This document shows, piece after piece, positions 13,516-20,033 of a DNA stretch of 20,033 bases. The position numbers and the translations under genes are program-made. How positions within the stretch are numbered: position 1 is the stretch's first letter; every line of letters begins with the position of its first letter. The notes under the pieces were generated by a model, which made no database searches, was not told the DNA's origin, and saw only the letters and a program-made list of their open reading frames with translations. Source of the stretch: CAYURH01 sp964447105 (lineage in GTDB: Bacteria; Patescibacteriota; Saccharimonadia; Saccharimonadales; EFPC-124); assembly GCA_964447105.1 (NCBI GenBank), contig CAYURH010000020.1, forward strand, positions 1-20,033, read 5' to 3'.

Positions 13516-15041
13516 TTTCCGTACAAGAATTATCCAAAGAATTGCAAGCTGCCATTGGCGAGCTAAAGCACGAAAAAGGCCTGGAAGAAGTGGGTATCGT
13601 CACTCGCATTGGTGACGGCGTGGCGTGGGTATATGGTCTGACGAACTGTGGCTTCAACGAAGTGCTCGAGATTGAAGGCGCGGACGGTAAGCCGGTGCGC
13701 GCGTTTGCCCTGAACCTCATGGAAGACGAGATTGGTGCTGTGCTACTAGGTGCCGACGCCCAAGTGCGTGCTGGTGCGCGGGTGAAGTTGATCGGCCAAG
13801 TCCTCACCGTGCCCGTGGGCCCCGAACTGCTCGGCCGCGTGGTAGACCCACTGGGTCGCCCGCTGGACGGTGCCGGCCCTATCAAAGCCAAAGCCACTGG
13901 CTTGGTAGAAAAACAGGCACCGGGTGTGATCGACCGCAAATCAGTGCACGAGCCGCTCATGACCGGCATCATGGCTATCGACACCATGATCCCGATTGGT
14001 CGTGGGCAGCGCGAGCTTATTATCGGCGACCGTCAAACTGGTAAAACCGCCATCACTATCGATACTATGATCAACCAAGCCCGCCAAAAAACTGGCGTGG
14101 TAAATGTGTATGTGGCTATTGGTCAAAAATTGAGCAAAATTAGTCGCATTGTAGAACGACTAAAGGCCGAAGGGGTGATGGACCAAACTATTGTGGTGGC
14201 TACCAGCCCGGCCGACCCCGCTTCCCTACTGTATCTGGCGCCATACGCCGGTACAGCTATGGCCGAATATTTCCGTGATAACAAGCAACATTCCCTGATC
14301 ATCTATGACGATTTGTCCAAGCACGCCGCCGCTTATCGTCAGATGTCGCTGCTGCTCCGTCGTCCACCGGGCCGCGAAGCATATCCGGGCGATGTGTTCT
14401 ATCTACACTCACGCCTGCTAGAGCGCGCCGCCAAACTAAGCGACAAACTGGGTGGTGGTAGTTTGACTGCCCTACCCATCATCGAAACGCAAGCTGGAGA
14501 CATTAGCGCCTACATCCCTACCAACGTGATTAGTATCACCGACGGTCAGATTTTCTTGGAAACGGCACTGTTCTACCAGGGTATTCGCCCGGCGATTTCG
14601 GTGGGTCTGAGTGTGTCGCGCGTGGGTGGCGCAGCGCAAACCAAAGCTATCAAATCAGTTGCTGGCAACTTGCGTCTCAGTCTGGCGCAGTTCCGTGAAC
14701 TGGCGGCGTTTGCCCAATTTAGTAGCGATCTGGATGCCGAAACCAAACAGCGCATCGACCGCGGCCAACGCCTCACCGAAATGCTGAAGCAAAAACAATA
14801 CAGCCCGCTGAGCATTGCCGAACAAACCGCCAGCGTGCTAGCCATGAACGAAGGCGCATTTGATACCGTACCTGTAGACCGCATCAAAGACGCCCAGGCC
14901 GCACTGCTGAGCGTACTCAAATCGGATAAAGTTATGAGTGCGATCAACGACGGCACTGCGCCAACAGATGATGCTCGCAAAATAATCGTGCAGCACGCCC
15001 AAAAAGTCGCGGCGTCGTTTGTGGGCAAAAAAGAGGCGTAG
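13512..15041 (+). CDS. atpA: ATP synthase F1 subunit alpha
   Basis: The non-catalytic nucleotide-binding subunit. The 509 residues match the family. The Walker A motif is GDRQTGKT (172-179), the beta-barrel domain is at the N-terminus, the segment LLRRPPGREAYPGDVFYLHSRLLERA is typical, and the arginine finger is in SVGLSVSRVGGAAQ. The start ATG overlaps the atpH stop and no stronger start is available. The TAG stop is followed within a base by the atpG GTG. Confidence 0.98.
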   Translation: MISVQELSKELQAAIGELKHEKGLEEVGIVTRIGDGVAWVYGLTNCGFNEVLEIEGADGKPVRAFALNLMEDEIGAVLLGADAQVRAGARVKLIGQVLTVPVGPELLGRVVDPLGRPLDGAGPIKAKATGLVEKQAPGVIDRKSVHEPLMTGIMAIDTMIPIGRGQRELIIGDRQTGKTAITIDTMINQARQKTGVVNVYVAIGQKLSKISRIVERLKAEGVMDQTIVVATSPADPASLLYLAPYAGTAMAEYFRDNKQHSLIIYDDLSKHAAAYRQMSLLLRRPPGREAYPGDVFYLHSRLLERAAKLSDKLGGGSLTALPIIETQAGDISAYIPTNVISITDGQIFLETALFYQGIRPAISVGLSVSRVGGAAQTKAIKSVAGNLRLSLAQFRELAAFAQFSSDLDAETKQRIDRGQRLTEMLKQKQYSPLSIAEQTASVLAMNEGAFDTVPVDRIKDAQAALLSVLKSDKVMSAINDGTAPTDDARKIIVQHAQKVAASFVGKKEA

Positions 15042-15042
15042 C

Positions 15043-15912
15043 GTGGCAGCAATCCAAAGTATCAAACGGCGTATCGGCTCGGTGAAAAATACCCGACAGA
15101 TTACCAAGGCCATGCAACTGGTGGCTGCTAGCAAACTGCGCCGAGCTCAAGACGCTGTGGAGGGCCCGCGCGTATATGCGCGGCTCGCGCGCGAGTTGCT
15201 CACCCGCTTGCGCCAACTCGCCGGCGCAGATGCACACGAATTGTTCCGTGGGCGCGAAGTAAAAGCGCGGCTAATCATCGCTATCGCGAGTGATCGCGGC
15301 CTGGCCGGCGCATACAACAGTAATATCCAGAGGCGACTGGTCGAAGAGCTCAAAGCCGATCGTGCTGCTGGCGTGCAAACATCGGTGATTGCTATTGGCC
15401 GTCATGTGGGTCAATTTGCTAGTCGGTTGCGAGATTGTGAAGTGGTGGGATTCTATGACGATATGCCCGATACCCCCGACCCCAATCAGTTGAGGGCCAT
15501 CACGGCTACGTTGTTTAAACTGTTCCAGTCGCAGTCTATCGACGCTGCCGATCTGCTATTTACTGATTTTGTGAGCACGGTGTCGCAACAGGTTCGTCTG
15601 CGCCGTGTACTGCCGGCTGGATTCAAAGATGCTGAACTGTCGCATGATATTAAACAAGCTGATTTCGAGCCGTCGGTAGACGAGGTGCTGCAACGCGGCA
15701 TTGTACGTCTGATCGAAGCGCAATTGTTCCAGGCCATTTTGGATGCTCGTGCGTCCGAACACGCCATGCGCATGCTGGCTATGAAAAACGCTACCGATAA
15801 TGCGACAGAAATCGTCGACGACCTGACGCTGGTCTACAACAACGCGCGTCAAGCCAACATCACCCAAGAGCTGGCCGAAATTACGGGCGGCGCGGAGGCT
15901 TTAAACGGATGA
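15043..15912 (+). CDS. atpG: ATP synthase F1 subunit gamma
   Basis: The central rotor shaft. The 289-residue protein has the long N-terminal coiled-coil helix (SIKRRIGSVKNTRQITKAMQLVAASKLRRAQ, about 5-35) and the matching C-terminal helix (NATEIVDDLTLVYNNARQANITQELAEIT), the most conserved parts of gamma. The start is a GTG at 15043 just after the atpA stop, with AGAGG upstream and within the atpA end; the ORF extension to 15019 would overlap atpA out of frame. Only 57 nt separate it from atpD. Confidence 0.95.
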   Translation: MAAIQSIKRRIGSVKNTRQITKAMQLVAASKLRRAQDAVEGPRVYARLARELLTRLRQLAGADAHELFRGREVKARLIIAIASDRGLAGAYNSNIQRRLVEELKADRAAGVQTSVIAIGRHVGQFASRLRDCEVVGFYDDMPDTPDPNQLRAITATLFKLFQSQSIDAADLLFTDFVSTVSQQVRLRRVLPAGFKDAELSHDIKQADFEPSVDEVLQRGIVRLIEAQLFQAILDARASEHAMRMLAMKNATDNATEIVDDLTLVYNNARQANITQELAEITGGAEALNG

Positions 15913-15969
15913 GCGGCATTATTGATATGAAACAATCTGACCAAAAAGTGGATGAGAATAGGAGTTTAT

Positions 15970-17334
15970 ATGAGTAAAACAGAAGTAAAAACCACCGGCG
16001 CTATCGCCCAAATCGTAGGCGTGGTGATAGATGTCGATTTTGCTAAAGGCCGCGTGCCGGCTATCAACACTGCCCTACGAGTAGGCGACGTGGTGCTCGA
16101 AGTGGTGCAACACCTCAGCGAATCCACTGTACGTACTATCGCATTGAGCAGTACTGATGGCCTGAAACGTGGCCAAGAAGTAACCGACACTGGCGCGCCT
16201 ATCAGTGTGCCTGTGGGCGAAAAAACATTGGGTCGCATGTTCAATGTGACAGGTCAAACCATCGATGGTAAACCTGGCACATTTACGACCGTGGCGCCGA
16301 TTCACCGCGACCCGCCGCCATTTGTCGACCAATCGGGCAAAACCGAAATCCTCGAAACGGGCATCAAAGTTATCGACCTTATCTGCCCTATTACCAAAGG
16401 TGGTAAAGTTGGTTTGTTCGGCGGCGCTGGCGTGGGCAAAACCGTTATCGTAAAAGAGCTCATCAACAACATTGCCAAATTCCACAGTGGTCAGTCGGTG
16501 TTTGCTGGCGTGGGCGAACGCACCCGCGAAGGCAACGACTTGTACTACGAGATGGAAGAAGCCAACGTGCTGGACAAAACCAGCATGGTGTTTGGCCAGA
16601 TGAACGAGCCACCAGGCGCGCGTTTGCGAGTGGCATTGAGCGGCCTCACTATGGCCGAAGCATTTCGCGACCAGGGTAAAGATGTACTGCTTTTCATCGA
16701 CAATATTTTCCGCTTTACCCAGGCTGGTTCTGAGGTCTCTGCCCTGCTTGGTCGTTTGCCAAGCGCCGTGGGCTATCAACCTAACTTGCAGCAAGAAATG
16801 GGCGCGCTGCAAGAACGTATCACCAGTACCAAAAAGGGATCGATCACATCCATCCAAGCTGTATATGTGCCAGCTGACGATTTGACTGACCCGGCACCGG
16901 CGACGACATTTAGCCACCTAGACTCCACTATCGTGCTCAACCGTGCCCTCACCGAAATCGGTATCTACCCGGCCGTTGACCCGCTGGATTCTAGTAGTAC
17001 TATTCTTGACCCAGAAATTGTTGGCCAAGAACACTACGCTATTGCCCGCGAAGTGCAACGCGTGCTGCAGCGCTACAAAGACCTGCAAGACATCATTGCC
17101 ATCTTGGGTATGGACGAACTCAGCGACGAAGACAAGCGAGTAGTGGGCCGCGCACGGCGTATCCAACGGTTCCTTAGCCAGCCAATGCATGTCGCCGAAA
17201 TCTTTACTGGCGATCCGGGTGTATATGTGAAAATTCCAGATACCCTGCGCAGCTTCCGCGAAATTCTGGATGGCAAGCACGATGACAAACCTGAGAGCGC
17301 ATTCTATATGAAAGGTAGCATCGAGGAAGTTTGA
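15970..17334 (+). CDS. atpD: ATP synthase F1 subunit beta (catalytic)
   Basis: The catalytic subunit. The 454 residues contain the Walker A GGAGVGKT (151-158), GERTREGNDLYYEM, the Walker B region VLLFIDNIFRF, and the DELSEED-type segment here as MDELSDEDKRV, where Glu is replaced by Asp at one position. AGGAG lies 5 nt before the ATG at 15970, which I prefer to the ATG at 15952. The beta signature IPAVDPLDSSS is present as YPAVDPLDSSS. All catalytic residues I can identify are present, so it should hydrolyse or make ATP. Confidence 0.98.
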   Translation: MSKTEVKTTGAIAQIVGVVIDVDFAKGRVPAINTALRVGDVVLEVVQHLSESTVRTIALSSTDGLKRGQEVTDTGAPISVPVGEKTLGRMFNVTGQTIDGKPGTFTTVAPIHRDPPPFVDQSGKTEILETGIKVIDLICPITKGGKVGLFGGAGVGKTVIVKELINNIAKFHSGQSVFAGVGERTREGNDLYYEMEEANVLDKTSMVFGQMNEPPGARLRVALSGLTMAEAFRDQGKDVLLFIDNIFRFTQAGSEVSALLGRLPSAVGYQPNLQQEMGALQERITSTKKGSITSIQAVYVPADDLTDPAPATTFSHLDSTIVLNRALTEIGIYPAVDPLDSSSTILDPEIVGQEHYAIAREVQRVLQRYKDLQDIIAILGMDELSDEDKRVVGRARRIQRFLSQPMHVAEIFTGDPGVYVKIPDTLRSFREILDGKHDDKPESAFYMKGSIEEV

Positions 17335-17484
17335 GCTCATGACACACCCTCATCTCACCCATAAAACAGCCTTTTTTGGCTGCAAAACCTTCATCGCTCG
17401 TCAACGTAACCAAAGTTACGCTTCCTCGCGCTTCAGGCTTTTCGCGCAAAAAGTTCATGTTTTCTGGATGAGCGAGGATATGCC
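17335..17484 (+). other. 150-nt gap between atpD and atpC with two small hairpins
   Basis: The longest space inside the operon. It holds CAGCC-T6-GGCTG (17367-17382) and CGTAAC-CAAA-GTTACG (17405-17420). On the minus strand it can be read as an open frame beginning MNFLREKPEARGSV (start 17458) that continues antisense through the end of atpD, which looks fortuitous. It might be a dispersed repeat or a regulatory or processing element. Confidence 0.5.
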
Positions 17485-17937
17485 ATGAACTCAGTAATGC
17501 ATTTTCAGCTCGTCAGCCTGACCGGCGTCAAATTCGATGAACCTGTGTATCAGGTGATTTTGCCGACGCTGGATGGCGAGATCTCGGTGTTTGCCAATCA
17601 CATGCCGCTGGTGAGCGTGGCTGTGCCGGGTATTGTGACTATCAAACGCCGGGCTGTAGACCCCGAAGCACAGCACGAAGTGTTCGCTATCGAAGGCGGT
17701 ATCATCGAGATTGGTGACTCAGTACGGCTGCTCGTCGACGAAGCGACTGCTAGCCACGAAGTGCAGGCCGATGAAGCTCGCGCCGCTTTGGCCCGTGCTC
17801 GTCAACTCAAAGCTGAAGCCAAAGACCAAGTGGCGCTCGAGCACGCCCAGGCTTTGATTGATCGTGAAGTTGCTCGTCTGAAACTTGCCGAATTACGCCG
17901 ACACCGTAGCAGAAAGACACCAGAATCGATAGGATAG
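17485..17937 (+). CDS. atpC: ATP synthase F1 subunit epsilon
   Basis: The regulatory subunit at the base of the central stalk. The N-terminal beta-sandwich is visible (MHFQLVSLTG, FDEPVYQVILPTLDGEISVFANHMPLVS, 5-48), with the G-x-I-x-I-x-x-x-x-V strands and a helical hairpin from about 88 to 145 rich in Ala, Glu and Lys/Arg. The 150-residue length is slightly longer than E. coli epsilon. GAGG lies 7 nt before the ATG. The terminal codons contain the -10 box of the next gene, so the operon is followed immediately by another transcription start. Confidence 0.95.
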   Translation: MNSVMHFQLVSLTGVKFDEPVYQVILPTLDGEISVFANHMPLVSVAVPGIVTIKRRAVDPEAQHEVFAIEGGIIEIGDSVRLLVDEATASHEVQADEARAALARARQLKAEAKDQVALEHAQALIDREVARLKLAELRRHRSRKTPESIG

Positions 17938-17940
17938 AAT
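17935..17940 (+). promoter_or_regulatory. -10 box of the nucleotidyltransferase gene, leaderless type
   Basis: TAGAAT overlaps the TAG stop of atpC and is followed by AAGATC and the ATG at 17947, exactly 6 nt later. No Shine-Dalgarno is visible. Confidence 0.5.
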
Positions 17941-17946
17941 AAGATC

Positions 17947-18639
17947 ATGAAAGCGGTTATTCTGGCAGCGGGTCGCGGCAAACGCCTGCATCAGCTCACC
18001 CATCACACACCCAAGCCGTTGGTGATGGTGGCTGGAGTGCCAGTCATCGATAGGATGTTTCGGGCGCTGCCCGATAGCATCGACGAAGTAATTGTAGTGG
18101 TGGAACATCTCAAAGAAAAACTTACCGCTCGCGTGGGTACATTCTACTATGGTCGTCCGGTGCGTACCGTAGAACAAATCGCTATGCGCGGGACACTAGG
18201 GGCGCTCACGTCGGCCAAACCATTTATCAAAAAAGACGAATCGTTTTTGGTGCTCAATGGAGATGATATCTACGACAAAACTGAGCTGGAAGAATGCGTG
18301 CAATACCCCCGCTGTTTAGGGCTGCAAAAAATGCACATGCCCGGCTACCTAAGTTTTCATCTAGATAATGACGGCTACATTGGTGATGTGCTACCGCAAA
18401 CTCCTGCCGAGCGCGAACATGGCTCACTGGTGGCCACTGGTGCATATGTGGCCGACTACACCATATTCACCCACCCTGGCGTGCAAAAAGCCGACAAAGA
18501 ATTTGGTATGCCCGAAACCATGCTGGCGCAAAAAAACGAATATCCGATTCATGGCGTGGTGATGCATCACTGGATTCCCATCAATCACATGGAGCATTTG
18601 GAGCAGGCAGAGGCGTTGGTGCGATCTAGGGAAAGATAA
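17947..18639 (+). CDS. Sugar-1-phosphate nucleotidyltransferase (RmlA/GlmU-N family)
   Basis: A 230-residue NTP_transferase that would couple a sugar-1-phosphate to a nucleoside triphosphate, supplying activated sugars for envelope glycans. The signature MKAVILAAGRGKRLHQLTHHTPKPL (1-25) contains the nucleotide-binding G-x-G-x-R-L and the conserved T-P-K-P-L. The metal-binding Asp is in LNGDDIYD (around 103). There is no left-handed beta-helix domain, so it is not a bifunctional GlmU. It may provide substrate for the two glycosyltransferases in this window; that is an inference from co-occurrence only. Confidence 0.88.
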   Translation: MKAVILAAGRGKRLHQLTHHTPKPLVMVAGVPVIDRMFRALPDSIDEVIVVVEHLKEKLTARVGTFYYGRPVRTVEQIAMRGTLGALTSAKPFIKKDESFLVLNGDDIYDKTELEECVQYPRCLGLQKMHMPGYLSFHLDNDGYIGDVLPQTPAEREHGSLVATGAYVADYTIFTHPGVQKADKEFGMPETMLAQKNEYPIHGVVMHHWIPINHMEHLEQAEALVRSRER

Positions 18640-18651
18640 TGTCATTTCTTT

Positions 18652-18682
18652 GGACGGGCGCCGTGCTTGGCGGCGCCCGTCC
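18652..18682 (-). terminator. GC-rich hairpin after unit F (no U-tract)
   Basis: GGACGGGCGCC and GGCGCCCGTCC form a perfect 11-bp stem with a 9-nt loop, 4 nt beyond the stop of the 46-aa gene. The minus-strand flank is AAAGAAATG. It lies between convergent genes and could end transcription of both. Confidence 0.6.
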
Positions 18683-18686
18683 TGGC

Positions 18687-18827
18687 TCAGTCTCGAGCCT
18701 TGCACCCCCTGACATGGCGGGTGTTGTCGCAGGTGTTGCAGTTGTGGCCCCAGCCCATTGGGCCAGGGGTATGCTTCACCGGACAGCATCCGGGGCAGTC
18801 TTTGGTGCCGATCCGTGAATCGGGCAA
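18687..18827 (-). CDS. 46-aa Cys-rich small protein, possible zinc ribbon (unit F, second gene)
   Basis: Six cysteines in 46 residues: Cys11, Cys14, Cys15, Cys30, Cys33 and Cys42, with CPGC and CNTC knuckles 15 residues apart and His19, His28 and His38 nearby, which is a plausible zinc-binding fold. The start is a TTG at 18827, 8 nt after GGAGG and 13 nt after the stop of the HTH gene, so the two form an operon. I prefer this to the longer frame up to 18944 because that extension overlaps the HTH coding sequence. I do not recognise the family. A role as partner or accessory of the upstream HTH protein is inference. Confidence 0.6.
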   Translation of the reverse strand: MPDSRIGTKDCPGCCPVKHTPGPMGWGHNCNTCDNTRHVRGCKARD

Positions 18828-18840
18828 CCGACTCACCTCC

Positions 18841-19230
18841 TCAGTTGTATTTGATGAGCGCACAGACTTCGAGCGCCCGGTAACGCCGATCACCGGCCCT
18901 TTTGTCCCCGCCGAGCGTACGAGCGGGAGACAGCTTGCCGGCAATCGCCCATTCCCTGACAGTACGGTTATCGACGCCGAATACTCTAGCGACCTCCCAA
19001 GTGAGCATTAGTTTGACCTGCAGCTCTTTGATGAGGTTTTGCACGGCGGCCAGAGCGTAACCCCGCTCGCTATTGATCTCGCAGGGTGTAATCCATGAGA
19101 TCATGCCCAGCAGTTCGAGTGTGACGGGCGTGATGTCAACCCGGACCCCCGCGGTCACTATAGCCGCAGCTTGGTCGGGTGTTACGTGCGGCGAGTGGCT
19201 ATTGCCGCTGCCGCAGTTATGGCGATCCAC
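18841..19230 (-). CDS. MerR/excisionase-type helix-turn-helix protein (unit F, first gene)
   Basis: A 129-residue protein with a C-terminal DNA-binding domain (about 75-127). LTWEVARVFGVDNRTVREWAIAGKLSPARTLGG is the helix-turn-helix with the recognition helix DNRTVREWA, and RRYRALEVCALI is the wing and final helix usual in MerR/excisionase/BldC-type domains. The N-terminal 74 residues are unrecognised. The start is a GTG at 19230 with AGGAGG 5 nt upstream. It is probably a transcription regulator or a recombination directionality factor; no integrase is nearby. The G+C and signals match the other GC-rich units. Confidence 0.75.
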   Translation of the reverse strand: MDRHNCGSGNSHSPHVTPDQAAAIVTAGVRVDITPVTLELLGMISWITPCEINSERGYALAAVQNLIKELQVKLMLTWEVARVFGVDNRTVREWAIAGKLSPARTLGGDKRAGDRRYRALEVCALIKYN

Positions 19231-19246
19231 TTTTTCCTCCTGGATC
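19224..19246 (-). promoter_or_regulatory. Inverted repeat enclosing the ribosome binding site of the HTH gene
   Basis: GATCCA and TGGATC pair around an 11-nt loop; the loop and edge hold the AGGAGG, and one arm contains bases of the GTG start and next codon. Confidence 0.45.
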
Positions 19247-19262
19247 TGGCGTGCTTACACTT

Positions 19263-19303
19263 TAGCGTAATGTAGCTTCATTGTAAAGTAAGTATTTTGT
19301 CAA
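19263..19303 (-). promoter_or_regulatory. Promoter region of unit F (-35 TTGACA overlapping the upstream stop)
   Basis: TTGACA (19298-19303) contains the TGA stop of the upstream nuclease gene, like the arrangement at unit D. No -10 is found at 16-18 bp; a TACAAT lies only 12 bp away. The interval also contains an imperfect dyad around CTTTA and TAAAG, a possible operator for the HTH protein. Confidence 0.35.
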
Positions 19304-20033
19304 GATGATGTAAGATCACGCTCAAAATTCAGCACGCCTTTGTAGTTTGGTGGGTATTTACTGATATCGGGTAGTTCCATAGTAGTTATTTTGTTCCATA
19401 CGGCTTGGAGTAAATCAGTGAAAGTTGCCAGGTCGTCAGCGGTACATTGTAGCTCAAGCTGGTGCAGCGCGCCGTCGGCGTCGGGTTCTACGAAGTCTAA
19501 TATCCCTTTGGTCACGGTATAGCCAGTGTAATCGCGTGAATGCTCCACGAGCAGTTTGTAGAGCATGAGCTGCTGTTTGTATTTGTGTAGTTTAATCTTT
19601 TCGAAATCAGTTTTGCCTTGCCAGCTGCTTGTGCCTTTGCTGGTTTTGTAGTCGATGACGGTAATGGTTTTGGCTTGTGGGTCGATTTCCATCAAGTCGA
19701 TAGCGCCGGTCAATCGCACGCCATTCACTACGACGCCTTGGTTGCTAAAATTGCGTTCGGCTTTTTGAGCTGGTGTAAATGTATGGGCGCGGGCGGCCAT
19801 ATAGGCCTGTAGCACTGCGCTGCCTTTTTCGAGCTGAAATGTTAGATCGCGTTCACCCAGCCTGGATTGCTGAAGCTGTAGTTCAAAGTCATGCAGCACA
19901 TCTTCGAGCGGGCGCTGCTCGCCAGTGGCGCTGAGGTGGGTGTGGGCACGTTGCAGCACGGCGTGCACTGCGTGGCCAAAGGCTTGCGCTGGTGTCATGG
20001 CTTGCGGGAAACGCAGCAAGTTTTGGAGCAAAA
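19300..20033 (-). CDS. C-terminal PD-(D/E)XK nuclease domain, probably of a UvrD/AddAB-like helicase-nuclease (5' end outside window)
   Basis: The frame is open to the window end, so the N-terminus is missing. The visible part carries the nuclease pattern seen at the C-terminus of AddA/AddB and related UvrD-type proteins: FGHAVHAVLQRA (upstream helix with a conserved His), GAIDLMEID with the catalytic Asp, VIDYKTSK with the D-x-K pair, and QLMLYKLL, the usual Q-x-x-x-Y motif. It would process DNA ends in recombinational repair. The helicase motifs, if present, are beyond the window. It ends at 19300 next to unit F, whose -35 overlaps its stop codon. Confidence 0.8.
   Translation of the reverse strand, partial: LLQNLLRFPQAMTPAQAFGHAVHAVLQRAHTHLSATGEQRPLEDVLHDFELQLQQSRLGERDLTFQLEKGSAVLQAYMAARAHTFTPAQKAERNFSNQGVVVNGVRLTGAIDLMEIDPQAKTITVIDYKTSKGTSSWQGKTDFEKIKLHKYKQQLMLYKLLVEHSRDYTGYTVTKGILDFVEPDADGALHQLELQCTADDLATFTDLLQAVWNKITTMELPDISKYPPNYKGVLNFERDLTSS

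Noticed and set aside
16075..16917. A 280-codon open frame antisense to atpD.
   Set aside because: It is the shadow of a strongly conserved gene, has no ribosome binding site and no recognisable domain.
17204..17458. An 84-codon minus-strand frame spanning the atpD-atpC gap.
   Set aside because: Half of it is antisense to the end of atpD and no ribosome binding site is evident; the gap itself is reported as a repeat or element candidate.
10966..18654. A 13-mer, CATTTCTTTGGAC, occurs near the hairpin of unit E (minus strand, around 10966-10978) and next to that of unit F (plus strand, around 18642-18654).
   Set aside because: The two copies have opposite orientation relative to their hairpins, and several chance 13-mer repeats are expected in a 20-kb window searched on both strands.
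19263..19303. A full sigma-70 promoter for unit F (TTGACA with TACAAT).
   Set aside because: The spacing is only 12 bp and no good -10 lies at 16-18 bp, so only the region, not a defined promoter, is reported.
1..20033. Possible CRISPR array, integron-type attC sites or insertion sequence.
   Set aside because: No regularly spaced repeats, no transposase or integrase, and the 3' hairpins lack the conserved attC core motifs.

Overview
The window looks like a chromosomal segment of an ultrasmall Patescibacteria (CPR) bacterium, most likely Candidatus Saccharibacteria (TM7). The lineage call is inference from gene content and style: tightly packed genes, TGA used as a stop, a compact complete F1Fo ATP synthase operon, small CPR-type membrane proteins, an anchored thermonuclease, and several genes with a -10 box only 6-7 nt before the ATG. 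No rRNA, tRNA, CRISPR array, transposase or integrase is visible.

Layout. 1-1622 (minus): start of an unrecognised, possibly ribokinase-like gene, a DUF5684-type membrane protein and exonuclease III. 1708-2238: GC-rich membrane-protein gene on the plus strand. 2306-2776: smpB. 2866-4628: two GC-rich genes in tandem on the minus strand (membrane-anchored alpha/beta hydrolase; polytopic membrane protein). 4689-6754: minus-strand pair of a GT4 glycosyltransferase and a protein resembling the helical domain of phage 5-hydroxymethyl-dU DNA kinases. 6821-8014: a divergent second GT4 glycosyltransferase. 8015-10067: alpha/beta hydrolase, thermonuclease, corrinoid adenosyltransferase. 10141-11326: glutaredoxin between two GC-rich orphan genes. 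11511-17937: atpBEFHAGDC. 17947-18639: sugar-phosphate nucleotidyltransferase. 18687-19230: GC-rich two-gene unit (MerR/excisionase-type HTH protein plus a 46-aa Cys-rich protein). 19300-end: C-terminal PD-(D/E)XK nuclease part of a probable helicase-nuclease.

The most unusual signal is that seven GC-rich genes in six units (A 1708-2238, B 2866-3777, C 3933-4628, D 10141-10599, E 11009-11326, F 18687-19230) share one architecture and differ from the surrounding core genes. Each has an AT-rich promoter region, mostly a strong Shine-Dalgarno, and a perfect or near-perfect GC-rich hairpin 4-9 nt after the stop codon with no U-tract. One 60-nt stretch of A and one of B counted by hand gave 65% and 67% G+C; stretches of smpB, atpA and the kinase-like gene gave 52%, 48% and 42%. 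They behave like phage 'moron' or islet genes dropped between core genes. Units B and C even carry near-identical hairpins.

How the genes may work together. The ATP synthase is complete for catalysis and proton transfer and probably maintains membrane potential in a fermentative episymbiont. The two glycosyltransferases and the nucleotidyltransferase suggest envelope glycan or glycolipid synthesis. smpB supports ribosome rescue, exonuclease III and the PD-(D/E)XK protein DNA repair, and the thermonuclease scavenging of nucleic acids outside the cell. These roles are inferred from family membership; the GC-rich genes have no assigned role.
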